Shown: positions 1 to 7,581 of the stretch, one piece after another
Numbering within the stretch: position 1 is the stretch's first letter
How the letters are laid out: each line of letters opens with the position of its first letter
Assembly: GCA_012519415.1 (NCBI GenBank)
Contig: JAAYQG010000019.1
Coordinates: 1 to 43,931, forward strand
Source: Treponema sp.
GTDB taxonomy: Bacteria > Spirochaetota > Spirochaetia > Treponematales > Treponemataceae
Length of the DNA stretch: 43,931 nucleotides
Direction of reading: 5' to 3'
Notes under the pieces: model-generated
What the model was told of the DNA's origin: nothing
What the model saw: the letters and a program-made list of their open reading frames with translations, nothing else
Databases searched by the model: none
Program-made: the position numbers and the translations under genes

Positions 1-396
1 ATTCCAATTTGTTTTGAAGATGCTTTCCCAGATGTTTGCAGGGAACTTTACAAAGCAGGTGCGGAAGTTCTTATAAGCATTTCTAATGATTCTTGGTCAA
101 ATTTTAAATCTGCGGAATATCAACATTTTGTAATTGCTTCTTTTAGAGCTATTGAACTAAGAACAACGCTTGTAAGAATAACAAATTCCGGTTATTCAGG
201 GGTAATAGATTCAAAAGGTCGCATTATTGCAGACCTTCCGCTTTTTGAAGAAGCAGCCATTGTAACAACAATCCCTATTTATGAACATAAGCCCACAGTT
301 TATACACAACTTGGAGATTGGATTATTATTGTTTTTGGGCTGATTTTTGCAATATTTTTTATTGGCTGCATAAAAGAAACATATAAAAAATATTGA
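1..396 (+). CDS. lnt: Apolipoprotein N-acyltransferase, C-terminal part (cut by window edge)
   Basis: The window opens inside a reading frame that ends at TGA 394-396; 131 residues are visible. The first residues read IPICFED, which matches the ICYE-type motif around the catalytic cysteine of Lnt (nitrilase fold). Further on, SISNDSW and the segment ending RITNSGYSGVID are typical of the nitrilase-like domain of Lnt, and a C-terminal hydrophobic segment (WIIIVFGLIFAIFFIGC) fits the last transmembrane helix. Lnt adds the third acyl chain to lipoproteins at the inner membrane, which fits the several lipoproteins in this window. The N-terminal membrane part and the other two catalytic residues lie outside, so completeness cannot be judged. 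Confidence 0.88.
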   Translation: MPICFEDAFPDVCRELYKAGAEVLISISNDSWSNFKSAEYQHFVIASFRAIELRTTLVRITNSGYSGVIDSKGRIIADLPLFEEAAIVTTIPIYEHKPTVYTQLGDWIIIVFGLIFAIFFIGCIKETYKKY

Positions 397-441
397 TTTT
401 TTTGCAAAGCTGCATAATTATTATTTTAATAGGAAAAACAA

Positions 442-1008
442 ATGGAAGAAAACAAACTGACAAAAAAAGAACTTAATAATCGACGCTCCATTATCGTGTT
501 ATCAATAACTTTGTTGATATGTATTAGTGCTCCAATTATTGTAAAAGCAGAACCGTTGCCATTTGTTCTGCAAAATATGATTGTTATACTTGCTGCTGTT
601 GTTTTTGGCGGTATGCAAACTGCAGGTTCTGTAGGATTATTCTTAGCCGCCGGTCTTTTTGGTCTTCCCGTTTTTGCAGGAGGAGCTCGCGGCGTCGCAC
701 ATCTTTCAACAATACGTGGCAGTTTTTTGCTAGGTTATTTTGTTGCTTCTCTTGTTATCGGTTTTATGATGAAAACACCAACTGTCGAAGAAAAAACACC
801 TATAGAAAAAATTGTATCATCTTGTGTTGCAGGATATGTAATTATTTATATTTTACCATTGCTAAAAATGTTTGACAGCGGTTTGGTGCTTTTTGCAGAA
901 ACCGTACCGAAGCTTTTACCTTATTTTATTGCAGATTTTATTAAATGCATAATAACAATTCCACTCGCTGTAATACTCCGCCCTATTATAGCAAAAAAAT
1001 TAAATTAA
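442..1008 (+). CDS. bioY: Biotin transporter BioY (ECF S-component)
   Basis: 188-residue, very hydrophobic protein with about six predicted membrane segments. The conserved BioY signatures are visible: LPFVLQNMIVILAAVVFGG in the first third (family pattern P.t.Q...vllag...G), LFLAAGLFGLPVFAGGARG in the middle, and RGSFLLGYFVAS, the counterpart of the family's tGGyllGf. BioY is the substrate-binding S-unit for biotin and works with an ECF energising module (EcfA/EcfT) or alone. No ECF genes are in the window. The start has an AGGA-type ribosome site about 8 nt upstream. It follows lnt by 45 nt and could be cotranscribed with it. Confident family call; transport of biotin itself is inferred. 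Confidence 0.9.
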   Translation: MEENKLTKKELNNRRSIIVLSITLLICISAPIIVKAEPLPFVLQNMIVILAAVVFGGMQTAGSVGLFLAAGLFGLPVFAGGARGVAHLSTIRGSFLLGYFVASLVIGFMMKTPTVEEKTPIEKIVSSCVAGYVIIYILPLLKMFDSGLVLFAETVPKLLPYFIADFIKCIITIPLAVILRPIIAKKLN

Positions 1009-1088
1009 AATTACGCAAAACCGAAGACAATGCGCATATTCTATATGGGAAAGAATTGTAAATTCACAAAAAATCGCTTTTTTCGCTA

Positions 1089-1118
1089 TTGACACCATAT
1101 ATAGTGCCGATATATGAT
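1089..1118 (+). promoter_or_regulatory. Promoter of the nrdR-nrdD operon
   Basis: TTGACA (1089-1094) and TATGAT (1113-1118) are separated by 18 nt. The predicted start of transcription near 1125 leaves a leader of about 165 nt before nrdR. An NrdR-box-like palindrome overlaps the -35 and spacer. Prediction from sequence only. Confidence 0.6.
1092..1107. promoter_or_regulatory. NrdR box 1
   Basis: ACACCATATATAGTGC matches the known NrdR-box pattern acaCwAtATaTwGtgt at 14 of 16 positions and is nearly palindromic. It overlaps the -35 hexamer of the nrdR promoter, where bound NrdR would block RNA polymerase. NrdR is the dATP/ATP-sensing repressor encoded directly downstream, so autoregulation is likely. 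Confidence 0.72.
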
Positions 1119-1134
1119 TAAACAACATTAAGCA

Positions 1135-1150
1135 ACACTATATATAAAAA
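1135..1150. promoter_or_regulatory. NrdR box 2 (half degenerate)
   Basis: ACACTATATATAAAAA keeps the left half and core of the NrdR box but has lost the right GTGT. It starts 43 bp after box 1, about four helical turns, so both face the same side of the DNA. NrdR boxes normally come in phased pairs, often about three turns apart. A third palindromic match, ACACTATGCATAGAAA, lies at 1173-1188. Confidence 0.55.
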
Positions 1151-1292
1151 GTATGTAGCGTGCTTGTGTAAAACACTATGCATAGAAAATTATAAAAATA
1201 AGCAAAAGTTATGCAATTTTGCAAATTCTTTCTTTTGTAGATATTGTATTTAAAAAATTTACTACAAATGATGTAAAACATAAGGATTATTC

Positions 1293-1754
1293 ATGCGATG
1301 TCCATATTGTGGAACTTTTGATGATAAAGTAATCGAATCGCGGACAATGGCAAACGGCGAAAGCATCCGTCGTCGCCGAGAATGTCTTGCCTGCGGCTAC
1401 CGGTTTACCAGCTATGAACTTGTTGAAGAAAAAAAGTTCATGGTTATAAAAAGAGACGGAAGACGACAGCCTTTTGATAGAATGAAACTTACAAAAGGAA
1501 TTGAACGAGCGTTGGAAAAACGTCCGGTTCAGAATAATACAATAGAAACAGTTGTAAGCGAAATAGAAGACAAAGCTGTAATGCAAGGAAAACATTCAAG
1601 AGAAATTACAACAGCAGCTTTAGGCGAAATTGTTCTTGAAAAGCTTTTTTCTTTGGATAAAGTTGCGTACATTCGTTTTGCTTCTGTTTATAGACATTTT
1701 GAGAATCTTGAAGAATTTATTTCAGAAATTAAGAATCTTGGAGGGGAATCTTGA
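1293..1754 (+). CDS. nrdR: Transcriptional repressor NrdR
   Basis: 153 residues, the normal NrdR length. The N-terminal zinc ribbon is complete: MRCPYC (Cys3, Cys6) and CLACGYRF (Cys31, Cys34) with the arginine-rich segment between. An ATP-cone follows (about residues 49-139), starting FMVIKRDGRRQPFDRMKL. NrdR senses the dATP/ATP ratio and represses ribonucleotide reductase genes. It is the first gene of the nrd operon, overlaps nrdD by 4 nt, and has NrdR-box-like sites in its own upstream region. An AAGGA ribosome site sits about 8 nt before the ATG. Nothing is missing from the domain, so a functional repressor is expected. Confidence 0.97.
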   Translation: MRCPYCGTFDDKVIESRTMANGESIRRRRECLACGYRFTSYELVEEKKFMVIKRDGRRQPFDRMKLTKGIERALEKRPVQNNTIETVVSEIEDKAVMQGKHSREITTAALGEIVLEKLFSLDKVAYIRFASVYRHFENLEEFISEIKNLGGES

Positions 1755-3871
1755 GTGAGCAAACAGTTTTTCAAGAATGGAATTCCATTCTTGAAAAGAA
1801 ACCTAAGTCAACCAATATTATCAGAAATGTTGTTAAACGTTCTGGAGAAATTAAGAAGTACGATCCTTCTAAGATAGCAGCAGCTATAAACAAAGCTATT
1901 GTAGCTGTCGAAAAAAAGCCGAATGAAGAAAAAGCTAGATTTCTAACAACAGAAGTTGAAAAAAAGCTTAAAGAAATGATGTCTTTGCGACACGAACATT
2001 CGATTCCTGCTATAGAAGAAATTCAAGATATTGTTGAAACTGTTTTAATTGAAAATGCAGAAGTTTCTGTTGCAAAAGCATATATTCTTTATCGTGCGCA
2101 ACATGAGGCTATTCGTGATACGAGAAGTCTTGTTCTTGATATCAACAAAACAATGGACGGTTATTTAAGCCAGTCTGATTGGCGTGTAAACGAAAATGCA
2201 AATGTCAATTTTTCTCTTGGCGGTTTGATTTTGCATAATTCTGGTGCAATCACAGCAAATTATTGGTTAAAAAACATTTATTCCGCTGAAGTTGCACAAG
2301 CACATAAAGACGCAGTCTTTCATATTCATGATTTATCGATGTTTTCAGGATATTGCGCAGGCTGGTCGTTGCGGCAGCTTATAAAAGAAGGATTAGGCGG
2401 CGTTCCTGATAAAATTACATCAACACCGGCAACACATCTTTCAACTCTTGTAAACCAAATTGTTAATTTTCTTGGAATTATGCAAAACGAATGGGCAGGT
2501 GCGCAAGCATTCAGCTCATTTGATACATACCTTGCTCCTTTTATCCGTAAGGATAATCTTACAGAAAAAGAAGTCCGTCAATGTATTCAAAGTTTTATTT
2601 ACGGCGTTAATACACCAAGTCGTTGGGGTTCACAAGCTCCTTTTACAAACATTACTCTCGACTGGACATGCCCTGATGACTTAAAAGCAAAACCTGCCAT
2701 TGTTGGCGGCAAAGAAATGGACTTTACATATGGTGATTGTCAACCTGAAATGGATATTATCAATAAAGCATTCATACAGCTTATGATTGAAGGCGATGCG
2801 TCAGGTCGAGGATTTGCATATCCTATTCCAACATATAATATTACAAAAGAATTTAACTGGAACAGCGAAAATGCAAAATTATTATTTGAAATGACAGCAA
2901 GATATGGAACTCCATATTTTCAGAACTTCGTTAATTCAGACTTGAATCCAAGTGATGTACGTTCAATGTGTTGTCGTCTTCAGCTTGATAAACGCGAATT
3001 ACGAAAAAGAGGCGGCGGCCTTTTTGGTTCCGATGAATTTACAGGTTCGCTTGGTGTTGTTACTATAAATATGCCACAAATCGGATATCTTTCAAATAAC
3101 GAAGAACAGTTTTTTGCACGTCTTCATTATCTTATGGATTTAGCGAAAGAAAGTCTTTGTGCAAAACGAAAAGTAATTCAAAAATTGCTTGATGGCGGAC
3201 TATTTCCATATACAAGACGTTATTTAACAAAACTTGACAACCATTTCAATACAATCGGTTTATGCGGAATGAATGAATGTTGCTTAAACTTTCTAGGTGT
3301 TTCAATAGCGGAACCAAAAGGCAAAGCATTTGCAGAAAAAGTGCTTAATAATATGAGGCAACGTCTTGCTGATTATCAAGAAAAAACAGGCGAATTGTTT
3401 AATCTTGAAGCAACTCCAGCTGAAAGCACATCTTACAGACTTGCGCGCCATGATAAGAAAAATTATCCCAATATTATTACATCAGGCAACAGCGATCCGT
3501 TTTATACAAATTCAACATGGCTACCGGTTGATTTTACATCTGACGTCTTTGAAGCACTTGATCATCAAGAATCTCTTCAAACTAAGTATACTGGTGGAAC
3601 TGTTTTTCATACTTTTATGGGGGAATCAATTAAGGATTGGGAATCATGCAGAGATTTAGTTAAATCAATTACTGCAAATTATCGTATTCCTTATTTGACA
3701 ATTTCTCCTACATTTTCGGTTTGTCGTGTTCACGGCTATCTTGAAGGCGAACATTTCGAATGCCCTATTTGCAAAGCTGAAAATGAAAAGAAATTCCGCG
3801 ATAAACTTGTACAGCTTGAAGCAGAAAGAGAAGAAGCACTCTCACAGCTTGAAGATAAATCTTGTAGTTAA
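1751..3871 (+). CDS. nrdD: Anaerobic (class III) ribonucleoside-triphosphate reductase, large part lacking the glycyl-radical motif
   Basis: 706 residues, TTG start at 1751 preceded by a strong GGAGGGG site and overlapping the nrdR stop. An ATP-cone occupies about 23-115 (NVVKRSGEIKKYDPSKIAAAI). The catalytic barrel shows YCAGWSL (Cys202, the expected substrate-radical cysteine region), a Cys407-Cys408 pair in RSMCCRLQLD, and NLEATPAEST at 551-560, typical of the NrdD forms that do not use formate. Near the end, SVCRVHGYLEGEH plus CPIC (Cys658, His661, Cys671, Cys674) looks like the C-terminal zinc site. In ordinary NrdD the glycyl-radical loop follows within about 20-40 residues. Here only a charged tail follows (KFRDKLVQLEAEREEAL...) and no RVxGY-type motif is present; that motif is on the next gene. 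The enzyme reduces NTPs to dNTPs anaerobically. Confidence 0.93.
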   Translation: MSEQTVFQEWNSILEKKPKSTNIIRNVVKRSGEIKKYDPSKIAAAINKAIVAVEKKPNEEKARFLTTEVEKKLKEMMSLRHEHSIPAIEEIQDIVETVLIENAEVSVAKAYILYRAQHEAIRDTRSLVLDINKTMDGYLSQSDWRVNENANVNFSLGGLILHNSGAITANYWLKNIYSAEVAQAHKDAVFHIHDLSMFSGYCAGWSLRQLIKEGLGGVPDKITSTPATHLSTLVNQIVNFLGIMQNEWAGAQAFSSFDTYLAPFIRKDNLTEKEVRQCIQSFIYGVNTPSRWGSQAPFTNITLDWTCPDDLKAKPAIVGGKEMDFTYGDCQPEMDIINKAFIQLMIEGDASGRGFAYPIPTYNITKEFNWNSENAKLLFEMTARYGTPYFQNFVNSDLNPSDVRSMCCRLQLDKRELRKRGGGLFGSDEFTGSLGVVTINMPQIGYLSNNEEQFFARLHYLMDLAKESLCAKRKVIQKLLDGGLFPYTRRYLTKLDNHFNTIGLCGMNECCLNFLGVSIAEPKGKAFAEKVLNNMRQRLADYQEKTGELFNLEATPAESTSYRLARHDKKNYPNIITSGNSDPFYTNSTWLPVDFTSDVFEALDHQESLQTKYTGGTVFHTFMGESIKDWESCRDLVKSITANYRIPYLTISPTFSVCRVHGYLEGEHFECPICKAENEKKFRDKLVQLEAEREEALSQLEDKSCS

Positions 3872-3906
3872 CTTATTTACATATCACAACGAAAAGGAAG
3901 GATAAA

Positions 3907-4422
3907 ATGACAAACAGACCAATCGCAGAAATTGATGCAGAAATTTCTCGCATAAAAGAAGCTCTTGCAAATGTAAAGGGCTCAGAAACTGAAGTATATG
4001 CTCGTATTGTCGGTTACTATCGCTCTGTGCGAAACTGGAACAAAGGAAAACGAGATGAATACGATCATCGCAAAATGTTTTTGCATGATTATGAATTCGT
4101 ACCAAACAAAACAATGACAGAAACAAATGTAGCAGTTGCTGAATCGAATCTTGTTTCCAGCGAAAATCCTGTACGTTACGAATTTTTTGCTAGATCAACT
4201 TGCCCTAACTGTCCGCCTGTAAAAGAATATATATCAAATACGGCAATTGTTGGAAAATTGTTTGATGTTGATACTGAATCAGGGTTCAATAGAGCTTCTG
4301 AATTGGGCATAATTGCAGCCCCGACTGTAGTTTTGTTCAATGAATATGATGCAGAAATTGGACGAGCATATAATACTATAGAGCTTGCATCTTTTTTTGA
4401 AAAAGAGCCGGCTTTGTGCTAA
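3907..4422 (+). CDS. Stand-alone glycyl-radical domain fused to a thioredoxin/glutaredoxin-like domain (NrdD partner)
   Basis: 171 residues. Residues 27-57 carry the motif usually found at the extreme C-terminus of NrdD: TEVYARIVGYYRSVRNWN followed by GKRDEYDHR, with Gly36 as the predicted radical glycine. Residues 88-165 look like a small thioredoxin-fold domain: YEFFARSTCPNC with redox pair Cys99/Cys102 and an AAPTVV segment with the expected cis-proline (Pro139). The gene lies 35 nt after nrdD with its own AAGGAAGG ribosome site and is not in frame with nrdD, so it is a real separate gene rather than a readthrough. I infer that it docks on NrdD to supply the radical glycine, is activated by NrdG, and brings its own disulfide reductant. 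The arrangement recalls GrcA/YfiD, the separate glycyl-radical partner of pyruvate formate-lyase. Confidence 0.85.
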   Translation: MTNRPIAEIDAEISRIKEALANVKGSETEVYARIVGYYRSVRNWNKGKRDEYDHRKMFLHDYEFVPNKTMTETNVAVAESNLVSSENPVRYEFFARSTCPNCPPVKEYISNTAIVGKLFDVDTESGFNRASELGIIAAPTVVLFNEYDAEIGRAYNTIELASFFEKEPALC

Positions 4423-5150
4423 ATCAATATAACATACAGAGCACTGATTTTATCGGTGCTCTTGTTAAAACATCTCTTGTTGATTATCCAAAAAAAGTTT
4501 CTGCAGTGCTTTTTTTGCATGGTTGTAATTTGCGCTGCCCTTATTGTTATAACAAAGACTTTGTAACAGGCACACCTAAAGATTATGATGCTGTTACATT
4601 CAATGATGTTATTTCACATTTAATAAAAAGAAAAAATGTTTTAAGCGGTTTTGTAATTTCAGGCGGCGAGCCATGTCTCTCTCCATTACTGCACCCTCTT
4701 ATCAGACAAGCACATAATCTTGGATATTTAGTCAAATTAGATACAAATGGAACAATTCCGGAAAAGTTAGAAAATCTTTTTTCAGAAAATATTTACAACC
4801 CTGATTTTGTTGCTATGGATATTAAGACATCTTTAGATAATTATTCTGTTCTAGGCTATGAATCTTGTGAATCGATAGATAATATTCGCACATCGATAGA
4901 TATTATTTCAAAATTACCAACAAGTAAAAGAGAATTTCGTACAGTATTAGTTCCAACATTAGTAACAAAAGAAACAATAAAAGAAATAGCAAGTATATTG
5001 CCTAAAGATTCCTCTTGGCAATTTGCTAAATTTCAGCCTGGCTCGTGTCTAAATAAAGAATACAACACAATTACACCATATACACAATCTCAAATGAACG
5101 AACTTGTTGATTTTGCAAAAAGTTTAATTCCAAATGCCACCCTGCGTTAA
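4416..5150 (+). CDS. nrdG: Anaerobic ribonucleoside-triphosphate reductase activating protein (radical SAM)
   Basis: 244 residues. The radical-SAM cluster motif CNLRCPYC gives Cys37, Cys41 and Cys44, and GFVISGGEPCLS is the SAM-contacting GGE motif. LVDYPKKVSAVLFLHGC at the start is typical of the longer NrdG type (about 220-240 aa) rather than the 154-aa E. coli type. It uses a 4Fe-4S cluster and SAM to abstract hydrogen from the radical glycine, which here is on the adjacent 171-aa protein. The start is GTG at 4416, overlapping the previous gene by 7 nt, with only a weak ribosome site, so translational coupling is likely. The operon ends at the hairpin at 5174-5213. Confidence 0.93.
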   Translation: MLNQYNIQSTDFIGALVKTSLVDYPKKVSAVLFLHGCNLRCPYCYNKDFVTGTPKDYDAVTFNDVISHLIKRKNVLSGFVISGGEPCLSPLLHPLIRQAHNLGYLVKLDTNGTIPEKLENLFSENIYNPDFVAMDIKTSLDNYSVLGYESCESIDNIRTSIDIISKLPTSKREFRTVLVPTLVTKETIKEIASILPKDSSWQFAKFQPGSCLNKEYNTITPYTQSQMNELVDFAKSLIPNATLR

Positions 5151-5173
5151 TTTTGTATATGCTGAAAACTAAT

Positions 5174-5213
5174 AAAAAAGAGGCTTTGATTTGAGTCAAA
5201 GCCACTTTTTTTA
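5174..5213. terminator. Bidirectional terminator between nrdG and cheY
   Basis: Stem GGCTTTGA / TCAAAGCC with a 6-nt loop, flanked by an A-run on the left and a T-run on the right, so it works for both converging operons. It reaches the cheY stop codon. Confidence 0.85.
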
Positions 5214-5573
5214 TTTCAAAGCAGAACTGATTCTTTCAAGAACCTTTTTTCTATCAAGCGGCTTAACAATATAGTTTTTTGCACCAATGAGTAAAGATTT
5301 TTTAACAAGCTCCTCTTTACCCAAAGCACTAATCATTACAACCTTTGCATTTTTATCAAAAGCCATAATCTGTTCAAGTGCAGAAATACCGTCCATACGA
5401 GGCATCGTAATATCCATAGTTACTAAATCTACATTCGGATATAATTCTTTGTATTTCTCTACTCCTTCTTTTCCATCACCAGCTGTAGCTACAATTTCAT
5501 ACCCTTCGCTAGTAAGGATTTGCCCTATTTGCTTTGCAACAAACATAGAATCATCAACAACAAGAACACGCAC
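5211..5573 (-). CDS. cheY: Chemotaxis response regulator CheY
   Basis: 120-residue single receiver domain. It has the acidic pair in VLVVDDS, phospho-acceptor Asp54 in TMDITMPRMDG, a Ser in MISALGKE and the conserved Lys in IVKPLDRK. I chose GTG at 5573 because GGAGGAAGG lies just upstream; a longer reading to ATG 5612 adds 13 residues without a ribosome site. Phospho-CheY binds the flagellar switch. It is the last gene of the che operon, 94 nt after cheX, whose product should dephosphorylate it. Confidence 0.93.
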   Translation of the reverse strand: MRVLVVDDSMFVAKQIGQILTSEGYEIVATAGDGKEGVEKYKELYPNVDLVTMDITMPRMDGISALEQIMAFDKNAKVVMISALGKEELVKKSLLIGAKNYIVKPLDRKKVLERISSALK

Positions 5574-5667
5574 TTTAAACCTTCCTCCTTCACTCTGTCC
5601 GATTTTCACCATTTATTAAAAGGAAAATATTCATGATTTATATTTAATAAAACTCTGGATATTTTAC

Positions 5668-6132
5668 CTATACACGTTCACGAATTGCAACGTTTACTTC
5701 GATTTTCCCTTGCTCAGTAAGCATTGGAACTATAAGAGCTTCTACTTCATGATCTGAAATTTCCATCTTTTCTCCGGTAAATAAAGATGGAGGAGTAAGA
5801 TCAAATTTGAAGCCTAAATCATGCAATTTTGTAACTGCCTGACCTGTAATCATGTTAGCAACTTCTGTTATAGTCGCTTTCACAAGATCATCGAATTCGG
5901 TCAATTCTTCACCGTTCATTTTTGAGGCAATTCTTAAAGCAGTATCCATTGACATATCAAAAAGAACACGACCTTCCACATCGCCAGCTAAACCAACTAG
6001 TGTTGCTACACCCATAACCGGCATTGAAGTAGACTTTAAAAACAAATCTCCTCTATTGACTTCTCCAGCCAAAACCTCGGACAAAATGTTGTTAGCTGCT
6101 TCAACAAATGGATTAATATACTCAACCCGCAT
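5668..6132 (-). CDS. cheX: CheY-P phosphatase CheX
   Basis: 154 residues, normal for CheX. The phosphatase signature ExxN is present as ATITEVANMITGQA (Glu90, Asn93), and the first part MRVEYINPFVEAANNIL matches the family's N-terminal helix. CheX removes phosphate from CheY; treponemes use it instead of CheZ. AAGGAG lies 7-8 nt before the ATG. It sits between the CheW/CheR hybrid and cheY, the order known from Treponema. Confidence 0.94.
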   Translation of the reverse strand: MRVEYINPFVEAANNILSEVLAGEVNRGDLFLKSTSMPVMGVATLVGLAGDVEGRVLFDMSMDTALRIASKMNGEELTEFDDLVKATITEVANMITGQAVTKLHDLGFKFDLTPPSLFTGEKMEISDHEVEALIVPMLTEQGKIEVNVAIRERV

Positions 6133-6156
6133 TGCATTTCTCCTTTAGTATTGAGT

Positions 6157-7572
6157 TTATTTTGTATAAACAACAATAGAACCTGACATTTTCTCCTGCC
6201 AGCCTCCATTAACTCCAATATTTTCATTCTCTCCCAAAATTAATATACCATTGCCTTTCAACTGATCTGTAAATGTTTCTAAAAGCAGTTCTTGTGATTG
6301 ACTTGGCAAGAACGATAAAACATCACGACAGAAAATAATATCAGAACTTGGCATATTCCCTGTATTCAAACAATCATGATATTCAAATAAAATCATATCT
6401 TTAATATCTTGAATAAAAGCATTAGCACCGCTGACATTCTTAGAAATATACGGTTTAATCCATGATGTTACAGCTGCATCAGGAACTGTAAGCATTGGCG
6501 CATTTGAGATACTTATTAAGTCAATATCTTGTGCAAAAATCCTTACACGCGATTCCGGATAACGCTTTTTAAGAACACAAGCAAGCGAATAAGTTTCATA
6601 TCCTTTTCCACAGCCTAAGTTCCAAACATTTATCTGTTTAGCTGCATTTTCCGGCAAAAGCTTATAAACAGAATTCGAATAAGCTTCACTCCAAAATTTT
6701 CCAGTACATGTTGAATAAAACGGCTTCAAAAACTCATCACAATCAGAAGCCGAAAGTAGCTGTTTAGCAGTTCCGCCTGATTTTTCAACCCATTCATTGT
6801 ATCTATGGTTTACCCATGCTTCATTTATTGAAGTTGTATAAAATTTTTTTTGAGATGCAAGAGATTCCTTTATAAAAGTATAATCAGCACTTTCTTTTGG
6901 TTCTTCTGGCACAGACAATGGCTCTTTTACTTCAGAAAAATTTTGATTATTTTTAGAAACCGATGGTTTTTCAATAGGATTTTGATTAATATTTTGAGGA
7001 TCCTCTGCATCTACTAAAGCTAAAGAAGCTGATTCATCTTTTGGTTTTGACTCTTCTTTAACCGATGATTTAGAACCAAAAATTCTTTCAATATCAAGCA
7101 ATATATACAAACGATCTGCGTTTTCAACAACACCATAAATATATTTTATGTTTATATCGCCAAACAAAGGATGCGGTGGCTGAATAGAACTTTTTTGTAT
7201 ACCGACAACTTTATCTATAGCATCTACAACAACGCCAAAAATCTGTTCCTCAATAGAAACAATTATCATATTTTCTACTTTATTAGCACTGCGTTCAGGA
7301 ACTGGAATATTGAAAAATAATCGAAGATCTATTATTGGAATAATATCACCGCGCAAGTTATACACACCCAAAACAAAATGAGAAGTATTGGGAACATAGG
7401 TAAAACGACCGGCTTTAGCTATTTCTTTAACTTTCATAATATCAATAGCATAATCTTTTCCGGCCAGTGAAAAAGAAACCATTTTAAAATCTACATTCGC
7501 AACAATTCGCTCTTTTTCATCAGCAATATTTTCAGCCGTCAACTGAGTATTAACATCAGTTACAAGTTCCAT
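6157..7572 (-). CDS. CheW fused to a degenerate CheR-like domain
   Basis: 471 residues. Residues about 27-168 form a CheW domain (FKMVSFSLAGKDYAIDIMKVKEI; VLGVYNLRGDIIPIIDLR; FGVVVDAIDKVV). A low-complexity linker rich in Glu, Pro and Asn runs from about 169 to 230. Residues about 231-471 resemble CheR methyltransferase: WNLGCGKGYETYSLAC in the SAM-binding position and SDIIFCRDVLSFL for the family's DLIFCRNVLIYF. The usual TxFFRE segment reads TGKFWSEAY, with the conserved arginine replaced, so methylation is doubtful. A CheW-CheR-like protein of this kind has been described as a structural part of chemoreceptor arrays in T. denticola. It starts 9 nt after cheA with a GGGG ribosome site. Confidence 0.9.
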   Translation of the reverse strand: MELVTDVNTQLTAENIADEKERIVANVDFKMVSFSLAGKDYAIDIMKVKEIAKAGRFTYVPNTSHFVLGVYNLRGDIIPIIDLRLFFNIPVPERSANKVENMIIVSIEEQIFGVVVDAIDKVVGIQKSSIQPPHPLFGDINIKYIYGVVENADRLYILLDIERIFGSKSSVKEESKPKDESASLALVDAEDPQNINQNPIEKPSVSKNNQNFSEVKEPLSVPEEPKESADYTFIKESLASQKKFYTTSINEAWVNHRYNEWVEKSGGTAKQLLSASDCDEFLKPFYSTCTGKFWSEAYSNSVYKLLPENAAKQINVWNLGCGKGYETYSLACVLKKRYPESRVRIFAQDIDLISISNAPMLTVPDAAVTSWIKPYISKNVSGANAFIQDIKDMILFEYHDCLNTGNMPSSDIIFCRDVLSFLPSQSQELLLETFTDQLKGNGILILGENENIGVNGGWQEKMSGSIVVYTK

Positions 7573-7581
7573 ATTTACCCC

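Noticed and set aside
3872-3906. Programmed frameshift or sequencing error joining nrdD to the glycyl-radical gene
   Set aside because: The gap has an in-frame stop, a 35-nt spacer and a separate strong ribosome site, and the downstream protein has its own N-terminal helix before the radical motif. A simple one-base error would not join them.
5574-5612. Longer CheY starting at ATG 5612
   Set aside because: No ribosome site precedes it, while GTG 5573 has GGAGGAAGG and gives the standard receiver N-terminus.
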